A stretch of 64,000 bases of DNA from DASUAS01 sp963809795 (GCA_963809795.1 CAWELN010000008.1:186001-250000); one strand, 5' to 3'. Counted from the first letter of the stretch, positions 39,121 through 48,319 are shown. Program-made: numbers and translations. Notes: a model not told the origin generated them from the letters alone.

Positions 39121-39795
39121 TCAGACGCGCGTCCAGTCGTCCCAGTCGCCGGTGATCGGCAGCCCGAGGACCTGGCAGAGGAACGCGGTCAGGATGCGCG
39201 CGGTGGCGCCCCAGACCGTCTCGTCCTCGAGCTCGTAGAACTGCATGGACCGCTCGACCATCCCCTCGCCGAACGACCACCGCTCCTCGTGGAACACGCC
39301 GTCGGCGAGCAGCTCGGTGAGCGGCACGTCGAACACGCGGTCGACCTCCCACGAGTCGGCGGTGATGACCGGCCGGCCGTCGGTGAGCCCGACGAAGGGG
39401 GTGATCGAGAATTGCCCCACCACCGTCGCCAGCGTGGGCAGGGTCGCGATCACGTCGACCAGCTCGCGGCGGAGGCCGATCTCCTCCTCCGCCTCCCGCA
39501 ACGCGGCGTCGCGCGCATCGCGGTCGACCACCGCTTCCACCTTGCCGCCCGGGAAGGCGATCTCACCGCGGTGCGACGGCATGGTCTCGGGCCGCCGGGT
39601 CAGCACGAGGCGGACGTCGCCGTGCTCCTCGAACAGCGGGAGCAGCACCGCCGCCGCCCGGCCTCCGGGCGCGAGCGGAGGCCGCGGGGGCGGCACGTAG
39701 CCGGCGAATTGCTCGCGGACCCGGTCGAGGGTGATCGGACCGGGCCCCGACGCGAGTGAAGCCCAGGGCGCCGCCGCGCCCGCCCGGGCCGTCAC
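39121..39795 (-). CDS. Nudix hydrolase, coenzyme A pyrophosphatase type
   Basis: 224 residues from GTG 39795. The segment LVLTRRPETMPSHRGEIAFPGG is the NudL/CoAse signature that precedes the Nudix box. The box itself (GGKVEAVVDRDARDAALREAEEEIGL in two parts) keeps REAEEEIG but has one residue more than usual between GG and the arginine. The C-terminus (TVWGATARILTAFL) is typical of the group. These enzymes hydrolyse CoA or its derivatives to 4'-phosphopantetheine and 3',5'-ADP. The first 30 residues are poorly conserved, so the true start may lie further in. Confidence 0.85.
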   Translation of the reverse strand: MTARAGAAAPWASLASGPGPITLDRVREQFAGYVPPPRPPLAPGGRAAAVLLPLFEEHGDVRLVLTRRPETMPSHRGEIAFPGGKVEAVVDRDARDAALREAEEEIGLRRELVDVIATLPTLATVVGQFSITPFVGLTDGRPVITADSWEVDRVFDVPLTELLADGVFHEERWSFGEGMVERSMQFYELEDETVWGATARILTAFLCQVLGLPITGDWDDWTRV

Positions 39796-39851
39796 CGGCC
39801 TCGGGATGCGCTGGCGGCCGCCCCGGGCCCCCGGATCGCGGGTCGTCAGCG

Positions 39852-40163
39852 CTACTTCTTCTTGCCGCTACCGGCGACGACCTTGGCGAGCACGTCGCGG
39901 CTCGAGAGCACGAGCAGGTCGTCCCCGTCGACGAGGATCTCGGTGCCGCCGTACTTCGAGTAGAGCACGACGTCGCCGACGGCCACGTCGACCGGGATCA
40001 GCTCGCCGGTCTGGTCCGAGCGACGGCCCGGGCCCACCGCGAGGACCTCGCCCTGCTGGGGCTTCTCCTTGGCGGTGTCGGGGATGACCAGGCCGCTCAC
40101 GGTCGTCTCCTCGGCGTCGCCGGGCTTGACGACGATCCGGTCTTCGAGCGGTTGCAGACTCAT
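39852..40163 (-). CDS. groES: co-chaperonin GroES
   Basis: 103 residues from ATG 40163. LQPLEDRIVVKPGDAEETTVSG, then IPDTAKEKPQQGEVLAVGPG and VGDVVLYSKYGGTEI are the classic GroES strands, including the mobile loop. It caps GroEL. A groEL gene does not follow: the next gene downstream is a Nudix hydrolase in the same direction. The chaperonin partner must be elsewhere. A perfect CIRCE operator and promoter lie directly upstream, so expression is heat-inducible through HrcA. Confidence 0.96.
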   Translation of the reverse strand: MSLQPLEDRIVVKPGDAEETTVSGLVIPDTAKEKPQQGEVLAVGPGRRSDQTGELIPVDVAVGDVVLYSKYGGTEILVDGDDLLVLSSRDVLAKVVAGSGKKK

Positions 40164-40215
40164 GGACGTGCCTCCTGCAGCATGCAGACGGGGATGGAAG
40201 GTGGCCGGCGAGCGC

Positions 40216-40242
40216 TTAGCACTCGCCAACTGCGAGTGCTAA
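40216..40242 (-). promoter_or_regulatory. CIRCE operator (HrcA-binding site)
   Basis: TTAGCACTC (40216-40224), a 9-base spacer, then GAGTGCTAA (40234-40242). This is an exact match to the CIRCE consensus. It begins immediately after the -10 element of the groES promoter, so HrcA bound here would block transcription at normal temperature. Confidence 0.93.
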
Positions 40243-40271
40243 ACGTACCAGGAGCTCTCCCTGCCCGACAA
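40242..40271 (-). promoter_or_regulatory. groES promoter
   Basis: On the minus strand TTGTCG (complement of 40266-40271) and TACGTT (complement of 40242-40247) are separated by 18 bases. The -10 hexamer directly abuts CIRCE, the standard layout of HrcA-controlled promoters. Confidence 0.6.
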
Positions 40272-40284
40272 GTTGCCGGCGCGC

Positions 40285-41273
40285 TCAGCCGAGGCGGAGG
40301 TTCGGGTCGGCGCCGGCGTCGAGCGGGGTGGGGCCGTCGGACCGGAGCCGCCACCACGCGGTGGCGGCGATCATCGCCCCGTTGTCGGTGCAGAGCTCCG
40401 GGGAGGGAGGAACACCCGCCGCCCGGTGGCCTCGGCGGCCGCCGCCACCTTGGCCCGGAGGCGGGAGTTGGCGGCCACGCCGCCCCCGATGGCGAGCACG
40501 GGCGCGCCCGCGCCGTCCGCCGCGGCCAGCAGCTTGGCGACCAGCTGGTCGACCACCGCCTCCTGGAACGACGCGGCCACGTCCGCGACCGGCGCGTCGG
40601 GCTGCTTGCGGTGGTGATTGACGACCGCGGTCTTCAAGCCCGCGAACGAGAAGTCGGCCTCGCCCGGCATCGCCCGCGGGAAACGCACGGCCGCGGCGTC
40701 GCCGTCGCGCGCGAGGCGGTCGATCACCGGACCGCCCGGGTACCCGAGACCGAGATGGCGCGCCACCTTGTCGAACGCCTCGCCCGCGGCGTCGTCGACG
40801 GTCTGGCCGACCACGCGGTAGCGGCCGTGTGCCTCCATCACGATGGTCATGGTGTGGCCGCCGGAGACGATCAGCACCGCGAGCGGCGGCTCGAGGTCGG
40901 GCTCGGCCAGCCACGCGGCGTGCAGGTGCGCTTCCAGGTGGTTGACGCCCACGTAGGGCAGGTCGGCCACCAGCGCCAGCGCCTTCGCCGCGCTCACCCC
41001 CACCAGCAGCGCGCCGGCGAGACCGGGACCGTGGCACGCGGCCACCGCGTCGAGGTCGGAGAGCTCGACGCCGGCCTCGACCAGCGCCTCCGCGATGACG
41101 GGCGTGATCAGCTCCACGTGGGCGCGGCTCGCCACCTCGGGCACCACGCCGCCGAAGCGGGCGTGCAGGTCGATCTGGCTCGACACCACCGACGAGAGCA
41201 CGAGGCGGCCGTCCTCGACCACTGCGGCCGCGGTCTCGTCGCACGACGTCTCGATGCCGAGGACGAGCGTCAC
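40285..41273 (-). CDS. tsaD: tRNA N6-adenosine threonylcarbamoyltransferase, one frame change
   Basis: Starts at GTG 41273, overlapping the rimI stop (GTGA). LVLGIETSCDETAAAVVEDG is the ASKHA nucleotide site. Metal-binding His112 and His116 are in VNHLEAHLHA, and VSGGHTMTIVMEA plus AIGGGVAANSRLR complete the fold. Near 40404 the frame must change: PPELCTDNGAMIAATAWW, the conserved C-terminal metal Asp region, is in the next frame. The break is in a run of C (CCTCCCC), a likely homopolymer error. TsaD completes t6A37 formation on ANN-decoding tRNAs with TsaB and TsaE, which are encoded just upstream. Confidence 0.93.
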
Positions 41274-41827
41274 CAGCGCCTCGCCTCCTCGACGACCGTC
41301 TCCCCCGGCACGGTGCGCTCGATCGACGCCAGCAGCTCCGCGTACGCGGGTTGGTCGACCTCGTTCGCCCACATCACGAGCGCGTCCTCGTTGACCTCCT
41401 GGTAGTAGTTCTTGCGCACGCCCACGGGCTCGAACCCGAACCGCCGGTACATGTCCTGCGCCCCGGTGTTCGACATGCGCACCTCGAGGGTGAGCGCGGT
41501 GGCACCGCGTCCGATGGCGTCGCGCGCGAGCACCAGGAGCAGGCGGGTCCCGATCTTCGCCCGGTGCCGCCGCGGATCGACGGCGATGGTCGTCACGTGC
41601 CCTTCGTCGAGCGTCATCATCAGGCCCGCGTACCCCACCAGCTCGCGACCGACGCGCGCGACGTAGTACGCGCGCGTCGCGCGCAGCGCGAGCTCGGACA
41701 GGAACAGCGACGAGCTCCACGGACGCGGGTACACCTGCTGCTCGATCCGCAGCACCGCGCGGATGTGACGGCGCCGCATCGGCTGGATGGTGACGCTCAG
41801 CGCCTCGACATCGGGTTCGGCGGCCAT
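41270..41827 (-). CDS. rimI: ribosomal protein S18-alanine N-acetyltransferase
   Basis: 185 residues. A GNAT domain with RIEQQVYPRPWSSSLFLSEL, VDPRRHRAKIGTRLLLVLAR (acetyl-CoA R/Q-x-x-G-x-G/A region) and LEVRMSNTGAQDMYRRFGFEPVGVRKNYY, the RimI signature. It acetylates the N-terminal alanine of S18. The gene lies between tsaB and tsaD, the usual bacterial arrangement. About 30 C-terminal residues extend beyond the core domain. Confidence 0.92.
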   Translation of the reverse strand: MAAEPDVEALSVTIQPMRRRHIRAVLRIEQQVYPRPWSSSLFLSELALRATRAYYVARVGRELVGYAGLMMTLDEGHVTTIAVDPRRHRAKIGTRLLLVLARDAIGRGATALTLEVRMSNTGAQDMYRRFGFEPVGVRKNYYQEVNEDALVMWANEVDQPAYAELLASIERTVPGETVVEEARRW

Positions 41828-41836
41828 GATCCCGGC

Positions 41837-42550
41837 TTACCCCGCCGCCGCCCGGTCGCCCCAGGCGATCTCGGCGTCGCTCTGGCGGAGGTAGAGCGGG
41901 CGCAGCTCGGCCGGCAGCTCGAACTCCTCCCGCTCGGCCCGGGCGGTGGCGAGGGCCACGAGCGCGTCGACGCTCGGCGCCGCGAACTCGGTGCCGGCCA
42001 CCTCGGCGTGCTCGAGCGCGCCGAATTCCTCCGGGAAGCGAGCCACGCCGTCACCCGCCAGGAGCAACCCGTGGGGCTCGACGCCGGGCTCGGCCGCGAG
42101 GTCGGCGACCAGCTCGGCGGGCGTGTGCACCGCGTAGTCGGAGACGCGTTGCACGCCACCGGGCACGGGCCGGTACCGCGCCGCGAACACCTCGCGGCGG
42201 CGGGCGTCGAGCACCGCGACGATCATCCGGTCGCTGTGACGGAGCGGGTAGGCGACGAGGTCGAGGCTCGGGATGCCGACCACGGGGATGCGGAGCGCCT
42301 GCGCCATCACCTTGCCGGTGGTGACGCCGACGCGCAGCCCGGTGAACAACCCGGGACCGGTGCCGACGGCGATGGCGGCGAGGTGGCCCAGGTCGATGTC
42401 GAGCTCACGGCGCAGGTAGTCGATGGCGGGCGCCAACTGCTCGGCGTGACGGCGGCCGCCGGCGAGCCGCACCTCGCCCAGCACCGCGCCCTGGTCGCCG
42501 AACGCCACCGACACCTGGGCGGTCGCGGTGTCGATCGCGAGCACGAGCAC
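41837..42550 (-). CDS. tsaB: t6A synthesis scaffold TsaB
   Basis: 237 residues from GTG 42550, one base after the tsaE stop. VLAIDTATAQVSVAFGDQG and AIAVGTGPGLFTGLRVGVTTGK are the TsaB N-terminal ASKHA motifs. TsaB lacks catalytic metal residues and forms the dimer interface with TsaD. The C-terminal part ends LRPLYLRQSDAEIAWGDR, the usual PxYLRxPDAE-like closing motif. A second GTG six bases downstream is an alternative. Confidence 0.93.
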   Translation of the reverse strand: MLVLAIDTATAQVSVAFGDQGAVLGEVRLAGGRRHAEQLAPAIDYLRRELDIDLGHLAAIAVGTGPGLFTGLRVGVTTGKVMAQALRIPVVGIPSLDLVAYPLRHSDRMIVAVLDARRREVFAARYRPVPGGVQRVSDYAVHTPAELVADLAAEPGVEPHGLLLAGDGVARFPEEFGALEHAEVAGTEFAAPSVDALVALATARAEREEFELPAELRPLYLRQSDAEIAWGDRAAAG

Positions 42551-42551
42551 C

Positions 42552-43028
42552 TCAGTATCCCGAGACCGCGGCGACCAGCGGGTCGCGGCGCCCGGCCCAC
42601 GAGACGCCCGTGGCCTCGAGCCACACCGACCGCTCGTCATCGTCGGCACCGAGCGCCAGGTGCACGTCGAGGCGGTCGGCGGGGAGCAGCGCGCTCACCC
42701 GGTCGCCCCACTCCACGACGGTCACCGCGTCGCTCCCCACGAGGTCGTCGAACCCGAGGTCGTGCAGCTCCTGGAGGTGGTCGAGCCGGTAGACGTCGAC
42801 GTGCACGAGCGGCGTGGGGGCGTCGTACTCGCGCACGACGGTGAACGTGGGGCTCACGACCGGCTCGCTGATGCCGAGCGCGATCGCGATGCCCTTGGCG
42901 AACACGGTCTTGCCGGTGCCGAGCTCGCCGTCGAGCACCACGACGTCGCCGGCGCGCAGCACGGCGCCGACGCGGCGGCCGAGCGCGTGGGTCTCGTCGG
43001 CGGTGTGCGTCGTCGCCGACAGCTTCAT
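42552..43028 (-). CDS. tsaE: t6A synthesis ATPase TsaE
   Basis: 158 residues from ATG 43028, overlapping the UDG stop. VVVLDGELGTGKTVFAKGIA is the P-loop (Gly34-Thr41), followed by VSPTFTVVREYDAPTPLVHVDVYRL and VTVVEWGDRVSALLPADRL, all TsaE signatures. The ATPase activates or resets the TsaB-TsaD complex. Confidence 0.94.
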   Translation of the reverse strand: MKLSATTHTADETHALGRRVGAVLRAGDVVVLDGELGTGKTVFAKGIAIALGISEPVVSPTFTVVREYDAPTPLVHVDVYRLDHLQELHDLGFDDLVGSDAVTVVEWGDRVSALLPADRLDVHLALGADDDERSVWLEATGVSWAGRRDPLVAAVSGY

Positions 43029-43615
43029 CGGCTGCGTGTCGTGCGCGCGAGCGCGCGCTTGACCACGACGAAGTCGGCCCGCGCCTGGGCCAGGGCGGTG
43101 CCGCCGTTCCGCAACACCGCCGACGGGTGGAACACGGGGATGAGCACACCGTCGCGGTACGGGAACTCGCGGCCGCGCAGCTTGGTGATGCCCTCCTTGG
43201 TGGAGAGCAGCAGCTTGGTGGCGAAGTTGCCGAGCGTCACCACGACCTTCGGATCGATGAACGCGACCTGGGCCTCGAGGTAGGGCCGGCAGCTCTCGAT
43301 CTCGGCGGGCTCCGGGTCGCGGTTGCCGGGCGGGCGGCACTTCACGACGTTGGCGATGTACACGTCCGTGCGGGTGAGCCCGATCCCCTCGATGAGGCTG
43401 GTGAGCAGCCGCCCGGCGCGGCCGACGAACGGCTCGCCGGTGAGGTCCTCCTGCTCACCGGGAGCCTCACCCACGAAGAGCAGGTCGGCGGTCGGGTCCC
43501 CGACCCCGAACACCACCTGGGTGCGGGTGGCCGCCAGCGGGCACTTGGTGCACGAGAGCGCCTCCCGCTCGAGATCGGCGAACGAGGCGAACGGAGATGG
43601 TTGGAGGAGCGACAC
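43025..43615 (-). CDS. type 4/5-like uracil-DNA glycosylase with iron-sulfur cluster
   Basis: About 196 residues from GTG 43615, or 16 more from 43663, where it would overlap the upstream stop. Four cysteines (22, 25, 93, 109) in SCTKCPLA and KCRPPGNRDPEPAEIESC place a [4Fe-4S] cluster. FVGEAPGEQEDLTGEPFVGRAG is motif A of family 4 UDG, and VFHPSAVLRN is motif B. It removes uracil arising from cytosine deamination. The stop overlaps the tsaE start (ATGA), so DNA repair and tRNA modification genes are translationally linked. Confidence 0.92.
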   Translation of the reverse strand: MSLLQPSPFASFADLEREALSCTKCPLAATRTQVVFGVGDPTADLLFVGEAPGEQEDLTGEPFVGRAGRLLTSLIEGIGLTRTDVYIANVVKCRPPGNRDPEPAEIESCRPYLEAQVAFIDPKVVVTLGNFATKLLLSTKEGITKLRGREFPYRDGVLIPVFHPSAVLRNGGTALAQARADFVVVKRALARTTRSR

Positions 43616-43631
43616 GGTGGGACCCGGCCTG

Positions 43632-44537
43632 TCAGGGTGCCGCGCGATGGTACGCGACCGCATCGCGGATCGCCTCCGCCGTCACCTCGGTGACCATCAC
43701 GCGGAGGCGATCGAGGTGTCCCTCGACCGTGCCGGTCGCCACCACGAACGCGAGATCGCCGTCGTGACGGGTGTGCGACGGGTGGATCGCACGCGCCATG
43801 CCGTGGTGCGCGCTGCGGGCCAACAGATGGCACTCGACCTTCGAGCACCGGGCGTTGGTGGCGACGAGCACCAGCGTGGTGTTGGTCCCGGCGCCCGACG
43901 CGTCCTCCTCGAAGGGCGCGGGGTCGGGGAAGCCCGGCGCGTCGGGCGGCGCGCCGGAGCCGACGAGCAGGCCGCCGTCGCTCCCCACGATGTCGCCGAC
44001 CGCGTTCACCACCGCGATCGCACCGACCACCACGTCGCCGTCACGTGCTGACGCGCTGCCGAGGCCGCCGGTGGTGCCGTGCTCGGCCCCCCGCCACTTG
44101 GCCACCCGGGCGCCGCGGCCGGCACCGACGCGCCCCGTCGTGAAGACGGCGTCGGGATCCTGAGCGGCGGCGAGCGCGGCGCGGCCCTCGTCGGGCCCCG
44201 GCCGCACGCCGCCGGATGCGACGAGGTCGAAGATCGCCGCGGTCGGCACGATGGGCACCGGCCCGCCCAGCGTCGGGAAGCCCCGGCCCTGCTCGGCCAG
44301 CGCCTGCATCACGCCGTCGGCGGTGGCCAGACCGAACGCCGAACCGCCGGTGAGCACGACCGCGTCGACGTGCTCGACGGTGGCGAGCGGGTCGAGCACC
44401 GCGGTCTCCCGGGTCGCGGGGGCGCCCCCGCGGATCTCGACCGAGCCGACGGTCTCGGGTGGGAGCAGCACGACGGTCACGCCGGTGTCGGCGCCGGTCC
44501 AGTGCCCGGCCTGCACGCCCGGCACGTCGGTGATCAC
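43632..44537 (-). CDS. P1 family peptidase (DmpA / L-aminopeptidase-D-esterase type)
   Basis: 301 residues from GTG 44537. DVPGVQAGHWTGADTGVTVVLLP is the family start. VVLTGGSAFGLATADGVM and GRVGAGRGARVAKWRG are internal motifs. AGTNTTLVLVATNA contains the conserved region where self-cleavage generates the N-terminal nucleophile, here threonine. Members hydrolyse N-terminal residues of small peptides or esters and can act as beta-aminopeptidases. It follows the alpha/beta hydrolase with one base between stop and start. Confidence 0.85.
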   Translation of the reverse strand: MITDVPGVQAGHWTGADTGVTVVLLPPETVGSVEIRGGAPATRETAVLDPLATVEHVDAVVLTGGSAFGLATADGVMQALAEQGRGFPTLGGPVPIVPTAAIFDLVASGGVRPGPDEGRAALAAAQDPDAVFTTGRVGAGRGARVAKWRGAEHGTTGGLGSASARDGDVVVGAIAVVNAVGDIVGSDGGLLVGSGAPPDAPGFPDPAPFEEDASGAGTNTTLVLVATNARCSKVECHLLARSAHHGMARAIHPSHTRHDGDLAFVVATGTVEGHLDRLRVMVTEVTAEAIRDAVAYHRAAP

Positions 44538-44538
44538 G

Positions 44539-45570
44539 TCAACCGGCCGAGGCGGCGGAGCTCTCGTCGAGCGCGCCGGCGCCGGCGCCGCCGGCCTGGC
44601 ACTGGCGCGCGAACTCCATGATGAGCGCGTCGACCGCTTCGGTGCGCTCGTACATGAGCATGTGGCCGGCACCGGGGTACTCGACCAGGCGGGCTCCGGG
44701 GACGAGGTCGACGATGCGGCGCGAGTCGCGCGGCGGCGTCAGCGCGTCGGCGGTCCCCACCAGCACGAGGGTCGGCACGTCGATCGACGGCAGTCCCGCG
44801 GTGAGGTCGAGGCTGAGCAGCGCGGTGGCGGCGGCGCGGGTCGTGTCACGGCTGCACGCCGCGAGCATCTCGCGGGTCGCCTCGACGTGGCTCGGGTGCG
44901 GGTCGTCGCCGAAGCCGATCCGTGCCAGCAGGAACCCGAGGTTGCGGGGACGCATGAACGCGGTGAGGTCGGGACCCAGGCGCGAGAGCCGTTCGAGCGC
45001 CTCGCGCACGCGGCGGGCGTCACTGACCAGGTTGTGCGACGAGGTCGACTGCAGCACCAACCCGCACACGCGCTCGTGCAGCACGTCCGGGTGACGGATG
45101 GCGAAGGCCTGCACCGCCATCCCGCCCATCGAGTGCCCGACCAGCACCACGTCGCGCAGGTCGAGGCCCTCGAGCACGCTGCGAAGGTCGTCGGCCAGGT
45201 TGTCGATCGAGTGGCCGGTGTCGCCGGCCACCGACTCGCCGTGCCCGCGGGAGTCGAAGGCCACCGCCCGGAACCCCGCGGCGGGGAACGACTCGAACTG
45301 CTTCGCCCAGACGCGCGACGAGAGGGTGACCCCGTGGCAGAACACCACCGGCGGCCCGTCTCCCCGCGAGATGGTGTAGATCGTGCCGCCGTCGTGACTG
45401 TCGAGGACGCGCATGGCGTCGTACTCGGGGACGAGGGGCAGCCCGGCGTCGGGATCCTCGCGGTGGCGCAGGCGCGCCACGAGGGCGCGCTCCGTCGCGT
45501 AGGCGATGCCGACGGCGCCCGCGGCCACGCCGGCAACGATCCCGGTGCGCTTCAGCGCCCGCGGCGCCAT
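44539..45570 (-). CDS. alpha/beta hydrolase, membrane-associated
   Basis: 343 residues from ATG 45570. The start APRALKRTGIVAGVAAGAVGIAY may be a signal anchor. PVVFCHGVTLSSRVW is the oxyanion region, VAFDSRGHGES follows, the nucleophile elbow is VLVGHSMGGMAVQAF, LVLVGTADALTP gives the acid, and YPGAGHMLMYERTE gives the catalytic histidine. The family covers many esterases and lipases, so the substrate is unknown. It sits between alr and the P1 peptidase, as mycobacterial genomes also place a hydrolase next to alr and tsaE. A longer GTG start at 45645 is possible. Confidence 0.85.
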   Translation of the reverse strand: MAPRALKRTGIVAGVAAGAVGIAYATERALVARLRHREDPDAGLPLVPEYDAMRVLDSHDGGTIYTISRGDGPPVVFCHGVTLSSRVWAKQFESFPAAGFRAVAFDSRGHGESVAGDTGHSIDNLADDLRSVLEGLDLRDVVLVGHSMGGMAVQAFAIRHPDVLHERVCGLVLQSTSSHNLVSDARRVREALERLSRLGPDLTAFMRPRNLGFLLARIGFGDDPHPSHVEATREMLAACSRDTTRAAATALLSLDLTAGLPSIDVPTLVLVGTADALTPPRDSRRIVDLVPGARLVEYPGAGHMLMYERTEAVDALIMEFARQCQAGGAGAGALDESSAASAG

Positions 45571-45631
45571 CAGACCGGTCGATTCCGTCGCGGCGTCCCG
45601 GCCATCCGGCCACGCCGCCACTGCATCTCCA

Positions 45632-46752
45632 TCACATGGACCCACCCGTGTAGCTGCGCGGCACGCGCGCGCCGATGCCGGTGACGATCTCGTACGAGAT
45701 GGTGTCGAGGCGCGCCGCCCACTCGGTGGCGGTGACCTCGTCGTCGCCCTGGCGGCCGATGAGCACGACCTCGTCGTCGACGTCGGCGGGGGCGTCGCCG
45801 AGGTCGACGAGCAGCTGGTCCATCGTCACCACACCGACGATCGGGCGGCGCCGGCCTCTGACCAGAACCTCGCCGCCGGCGAGGCCGAGGTTGCGGGGCA
45901 CGCCGTCGGCGTAGCCCGCGGGCACCGTCGCCACCCTTCCCGACGGCCCGACCTCCGACCGCAACCCGTAGGACACGCGTGCGCCGGGCGGCAAGGTCTT
46001 CACCATGGTGATGCGCGCCCGCAACGAGAGCGCCGGCTGCAGGGTGACCCCGGCGTGGTCGGCCAGCACGGGCGCGGGGGCAGGCCGTAGCAGGCGATGC
46101 CGATCCGCACGAGGTCGTAGCGCGCCCGCGGGTCGGTCAGGAGGGCCGCGGAGTTCGCCGCGTGCGCGAGCGGAGGGCGGAGGGCGCGCGCCGCCAGCGC
46201 GTCGAGGACCGCGTCGAACCGGCTCAGCTGGTCGGTGGTGTAGGGGTTCCCGGGCTCGTCGGCGACCGCGAGGTGGGTGCACACGCCGGCGAGGGCGAGC
46301 TCGTCACGCGCCGCGACGTGCATGGCCAGCGCCACCGCTTCTTCCGGAGTGCAGCCCACGCGGTGCATGCCGGTGTCGACCTTGAGGTGCACGGCGAGCG
46401 GCTCGGCGCGTCCGGCGTCGGCGACGGCCTTCGCCAGCGCGTCGATCCCCGGCTCGGTGTAGACGACCGGCGTCAGCCGTTGCGCGACGACCCGATCGGC
46501 GACCCTCGGCGCCGGCTCCGAGAGGAGCATCACCGGGGCGTCGATGCCGGCGGCGCGCAGCTGCTCCCCCTCGTCGACGCGGGCCACGCCCAGCCAGGTC
46601 GCGCCGGCACCCAGCGCGGCCCGCGCCACCGGCACCGCGCCGTGGCCGTACCCGTTCGCCTTGACGACCGCGAGCAGCTCGGCGGGCGCCGCCAGCTCGC
46701 GCAGGGCGCGGACGTTGGCGCGGATCGCGTCGAGGTCGACCTCGCTCCACAC
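45632..46752 (-). CDS. alr: alanine racemase, one frame change
   Basis: Begins at GTG 46752 (WSEVDLDAIRANVRAL). The PLP lysine is Lys31 in LLAVVKANGYGHGAVPVA, HLKVDTGMHRVGC is the next conserved motif, and IGIACYGLPP ends the first frame. The second part resumes with APVLADHAGVTLQPALSL, RVSYGLRSE with the catalytic tyrosine, and VPAGYADGVPRNL. The break sits in a run of five G near 46076-46081, so a homopolymer error is likely. It supplies D-alanine for peptidoglycan. An ATG at 46775 (MSADADAR) in another frame may be the true start if a further indel lies near 46757. Confidence 0.92.
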
Positions 46753-46825
46753 CGCGCGTCGGCGTCGGCGCTCATGCCTGCCCGCTCGTCGCGGCTCCGG
46801 GGCGCTCGGCCCCCGCTCCGCTGCC

Positions 46826-46840
46826 GCCGGGATACCCGGC
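46826..46840. repeat. hairpin GCCGGGTATCCCGGC in the alr-nnr spacer
   Basis: A 6-bp perfect palindromic stem around TAT/ATA, flanked on the minus strand by GCGGAGTGCCGCGA and GGCAGCGGAGC. The core (CGGGTATCCCG) and its GCGAG flank match the repeat in the glpD-AGPS gap at 18818-18832. The whole 102-base spacer 46753-46854 consists of this kind of GC-rich, GAGCGGAG-containing sequence. Confidence 0.5.
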
Positions 46841-46854
46841 TCGCGGCACTCCGC

Positions 46855-48309
46855 TCATGCGGCCACTCCCAAGGCCTGCAGCGTACGCGGCAGGCCCCGG
46901 ACGAGGTCGCCGGCGACGAGGCCGGGGCCGTCGCTCGCCACCAACCGATCGGCGGTGGCCCCGTGCACCCACGCCGCCGCCGCCGCCGCCTCGAAGGGCG
47001 CCATCCCCCGCGCCAGGAACCCGGCCACGATGCCGGTGAGCACGTCGCCGCTGCCCGCGGTGGCGAGCTCGGCGCCGCCGGTCGGGTTGAGCGCCACCCG
47101 ACCGCCGGGCGCGGCGACGACGGTGCCGGGGCCCTTCAGGAGGACGACGGCACCCGACCGCTCGGCGAGCGTGCACGCGGCCTCGATGCGGTCGTCGCCC
47201 ACCGGTCGGCCCATCAGCCGCTCGTACTCGCCCGCGTGCGGCGTGAGCACCGCCGGCGCGCCCAGCGTGCGACGGGCGTCGAACGCGGCGAAGTCGCCCG
47301 TCAACGCGTTGAGCCCGTCGGCGTCGAGCACGAGCGGCGCACGCGCTTCCGCGACCAGCGCCCGCACCGCGAGCCCGACTTCCGCGTCGGGTCCGAGACC
47401 GGGACCGACGGCCAGCGCGCCGAACCGTCCGATCGCCGCCAACACCGGCTCCGCCGCGTTGCGGGCCAGGGCGCCGTTCGGGGTGGCGGGCAGTGGGCGC
47501 GTGATCACCTCCGTACCGGAGGCGGCGCGCGCGGCGTCGTCACCGGGCAACCCGCACCACACGATCCCGGCGCCGGCCCGCATCGCGGCGTGGCTCACGA
47601 ACATCGGGGCGCCGGTCATGCCGCCCGAGCCGCCGACGACCATCACCCCCGACCGCCACTTGTGCGCGTCGGGTGCCCGGGGCGGGAGCCACGCCCGCAC
47701 GTCGTCGTCGGTCACCAGTCCGGGGTGCGGCCCGGGCCCGAGGTCGATCCCGATGTCGGCGACCACGACCTCCCCGGAGTACGAACGCCCGGGCTCGAAC
47801 ACCACACCGGGTTTGCGCGCGGCGAAGGTCACCGTGCGGGTGGCGCGCACGGTGGGCCCGAAGACCAGGCCGCGGAGCCCGTCGACGCCCGACGGGATGT
47901 CGACCGCGACCGTGGGGCCGTCCCACGCGGCCAGCTGCCCGGCGACGAACGCGGCGTCGTCCGCCAGCGCCCCGCGGAACCCGGTGCCGAACATGGCGTC
48001 GACGGCCACGTGGGCGTCGGCCAGCGCACGCGTGAACGCGACGTGGTCGATCCCGTCGGCCAGCTCGAACACGCGGGTCCGCATGCCCCAGCCCGCGAGC
48101 ACGCGCCCGGCCACGAGCCCGTCGCCGCCGTTGTTGCCCTTGCCGCACACGAGCACGACGCGCTGCCCATACGTCCCGTGCGTGACCCGTCGCACCTCCC
48201 AGGCCACGGCCCGCCCGGCGCGGTCCATGAGCACGTCGACCGGGGTGCCGGCGGCGATCGTGCGCCGGTCGGCCTCGTTCATCGCCTCCGGCGTGAGGAC
48301 AGGCTCCAT
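46855..48309 (-). CDS. nnr: bifunctional NAD(P)HX epimerase / ADP-dependent NAD(P)HX dehydratase
   Basis: 484 residues from ATG 48309. The N-terminal YjeF-type epimerase shows VVLVCGKGNNGGDGLVAGRVLA and VDAMFGTGFRG, with VAVDIPSGVDGL. The C-terminal ribokinase-like dehydratase shows GVMVVGGSGGMTGAP, PLVLDADGLNAL, VLTPHAGEYERLMG and ELATAGSGDVLTGIVAGFLA with the catalytic GSGD. It repairs hydrated NADH and NADPH. The acpS-nnr-alr order is common in bacteria. Confidence 0.94.
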   Translation of the reverse strand: MEPVLTPEAMNEADRRTIAAGTPVDVLMDRAGRAVAWEVRRVTHGTYGQRVVLVCGKGNNGGDGLVAGRVLAGWGMRTRVFELADGIDHVAFTRALADAHVAVDAMFGTGFRGALADDAAFVAGQLAAWDGPTVAVDIPSGVDGLRGLVFGPTVRATRTVTFAARKPGVVFEPGRSYSGEVVVADIGIDLGPGPHPGLVTDDDVRAWLPPRAPDAHKWRSGVMVVGGSGGMTGAPMFVSHAAMRAGAGIVWCGLPGDDAARAASGTEVITRPLPATPNGALARNAAEPVLAAIGRFGALAVGPGLGPDAEVGLAVRALVAEARAPLVLDADGLNALTGDFAAFDARRTLGAPAVLTPHAGEYERLMGRPVGDDRIEAACTLAERSGAVVLLKGPGTVVAAPGGRVALNPTGGAELATAGSGDVLTGIVAGFLARGMAPFEAAAAAAWVHGATADRLVASDGPGLVAGDLVRGLPRTLQALGVAA

Positions 48310-48319
48310 CGCGTGCTCC

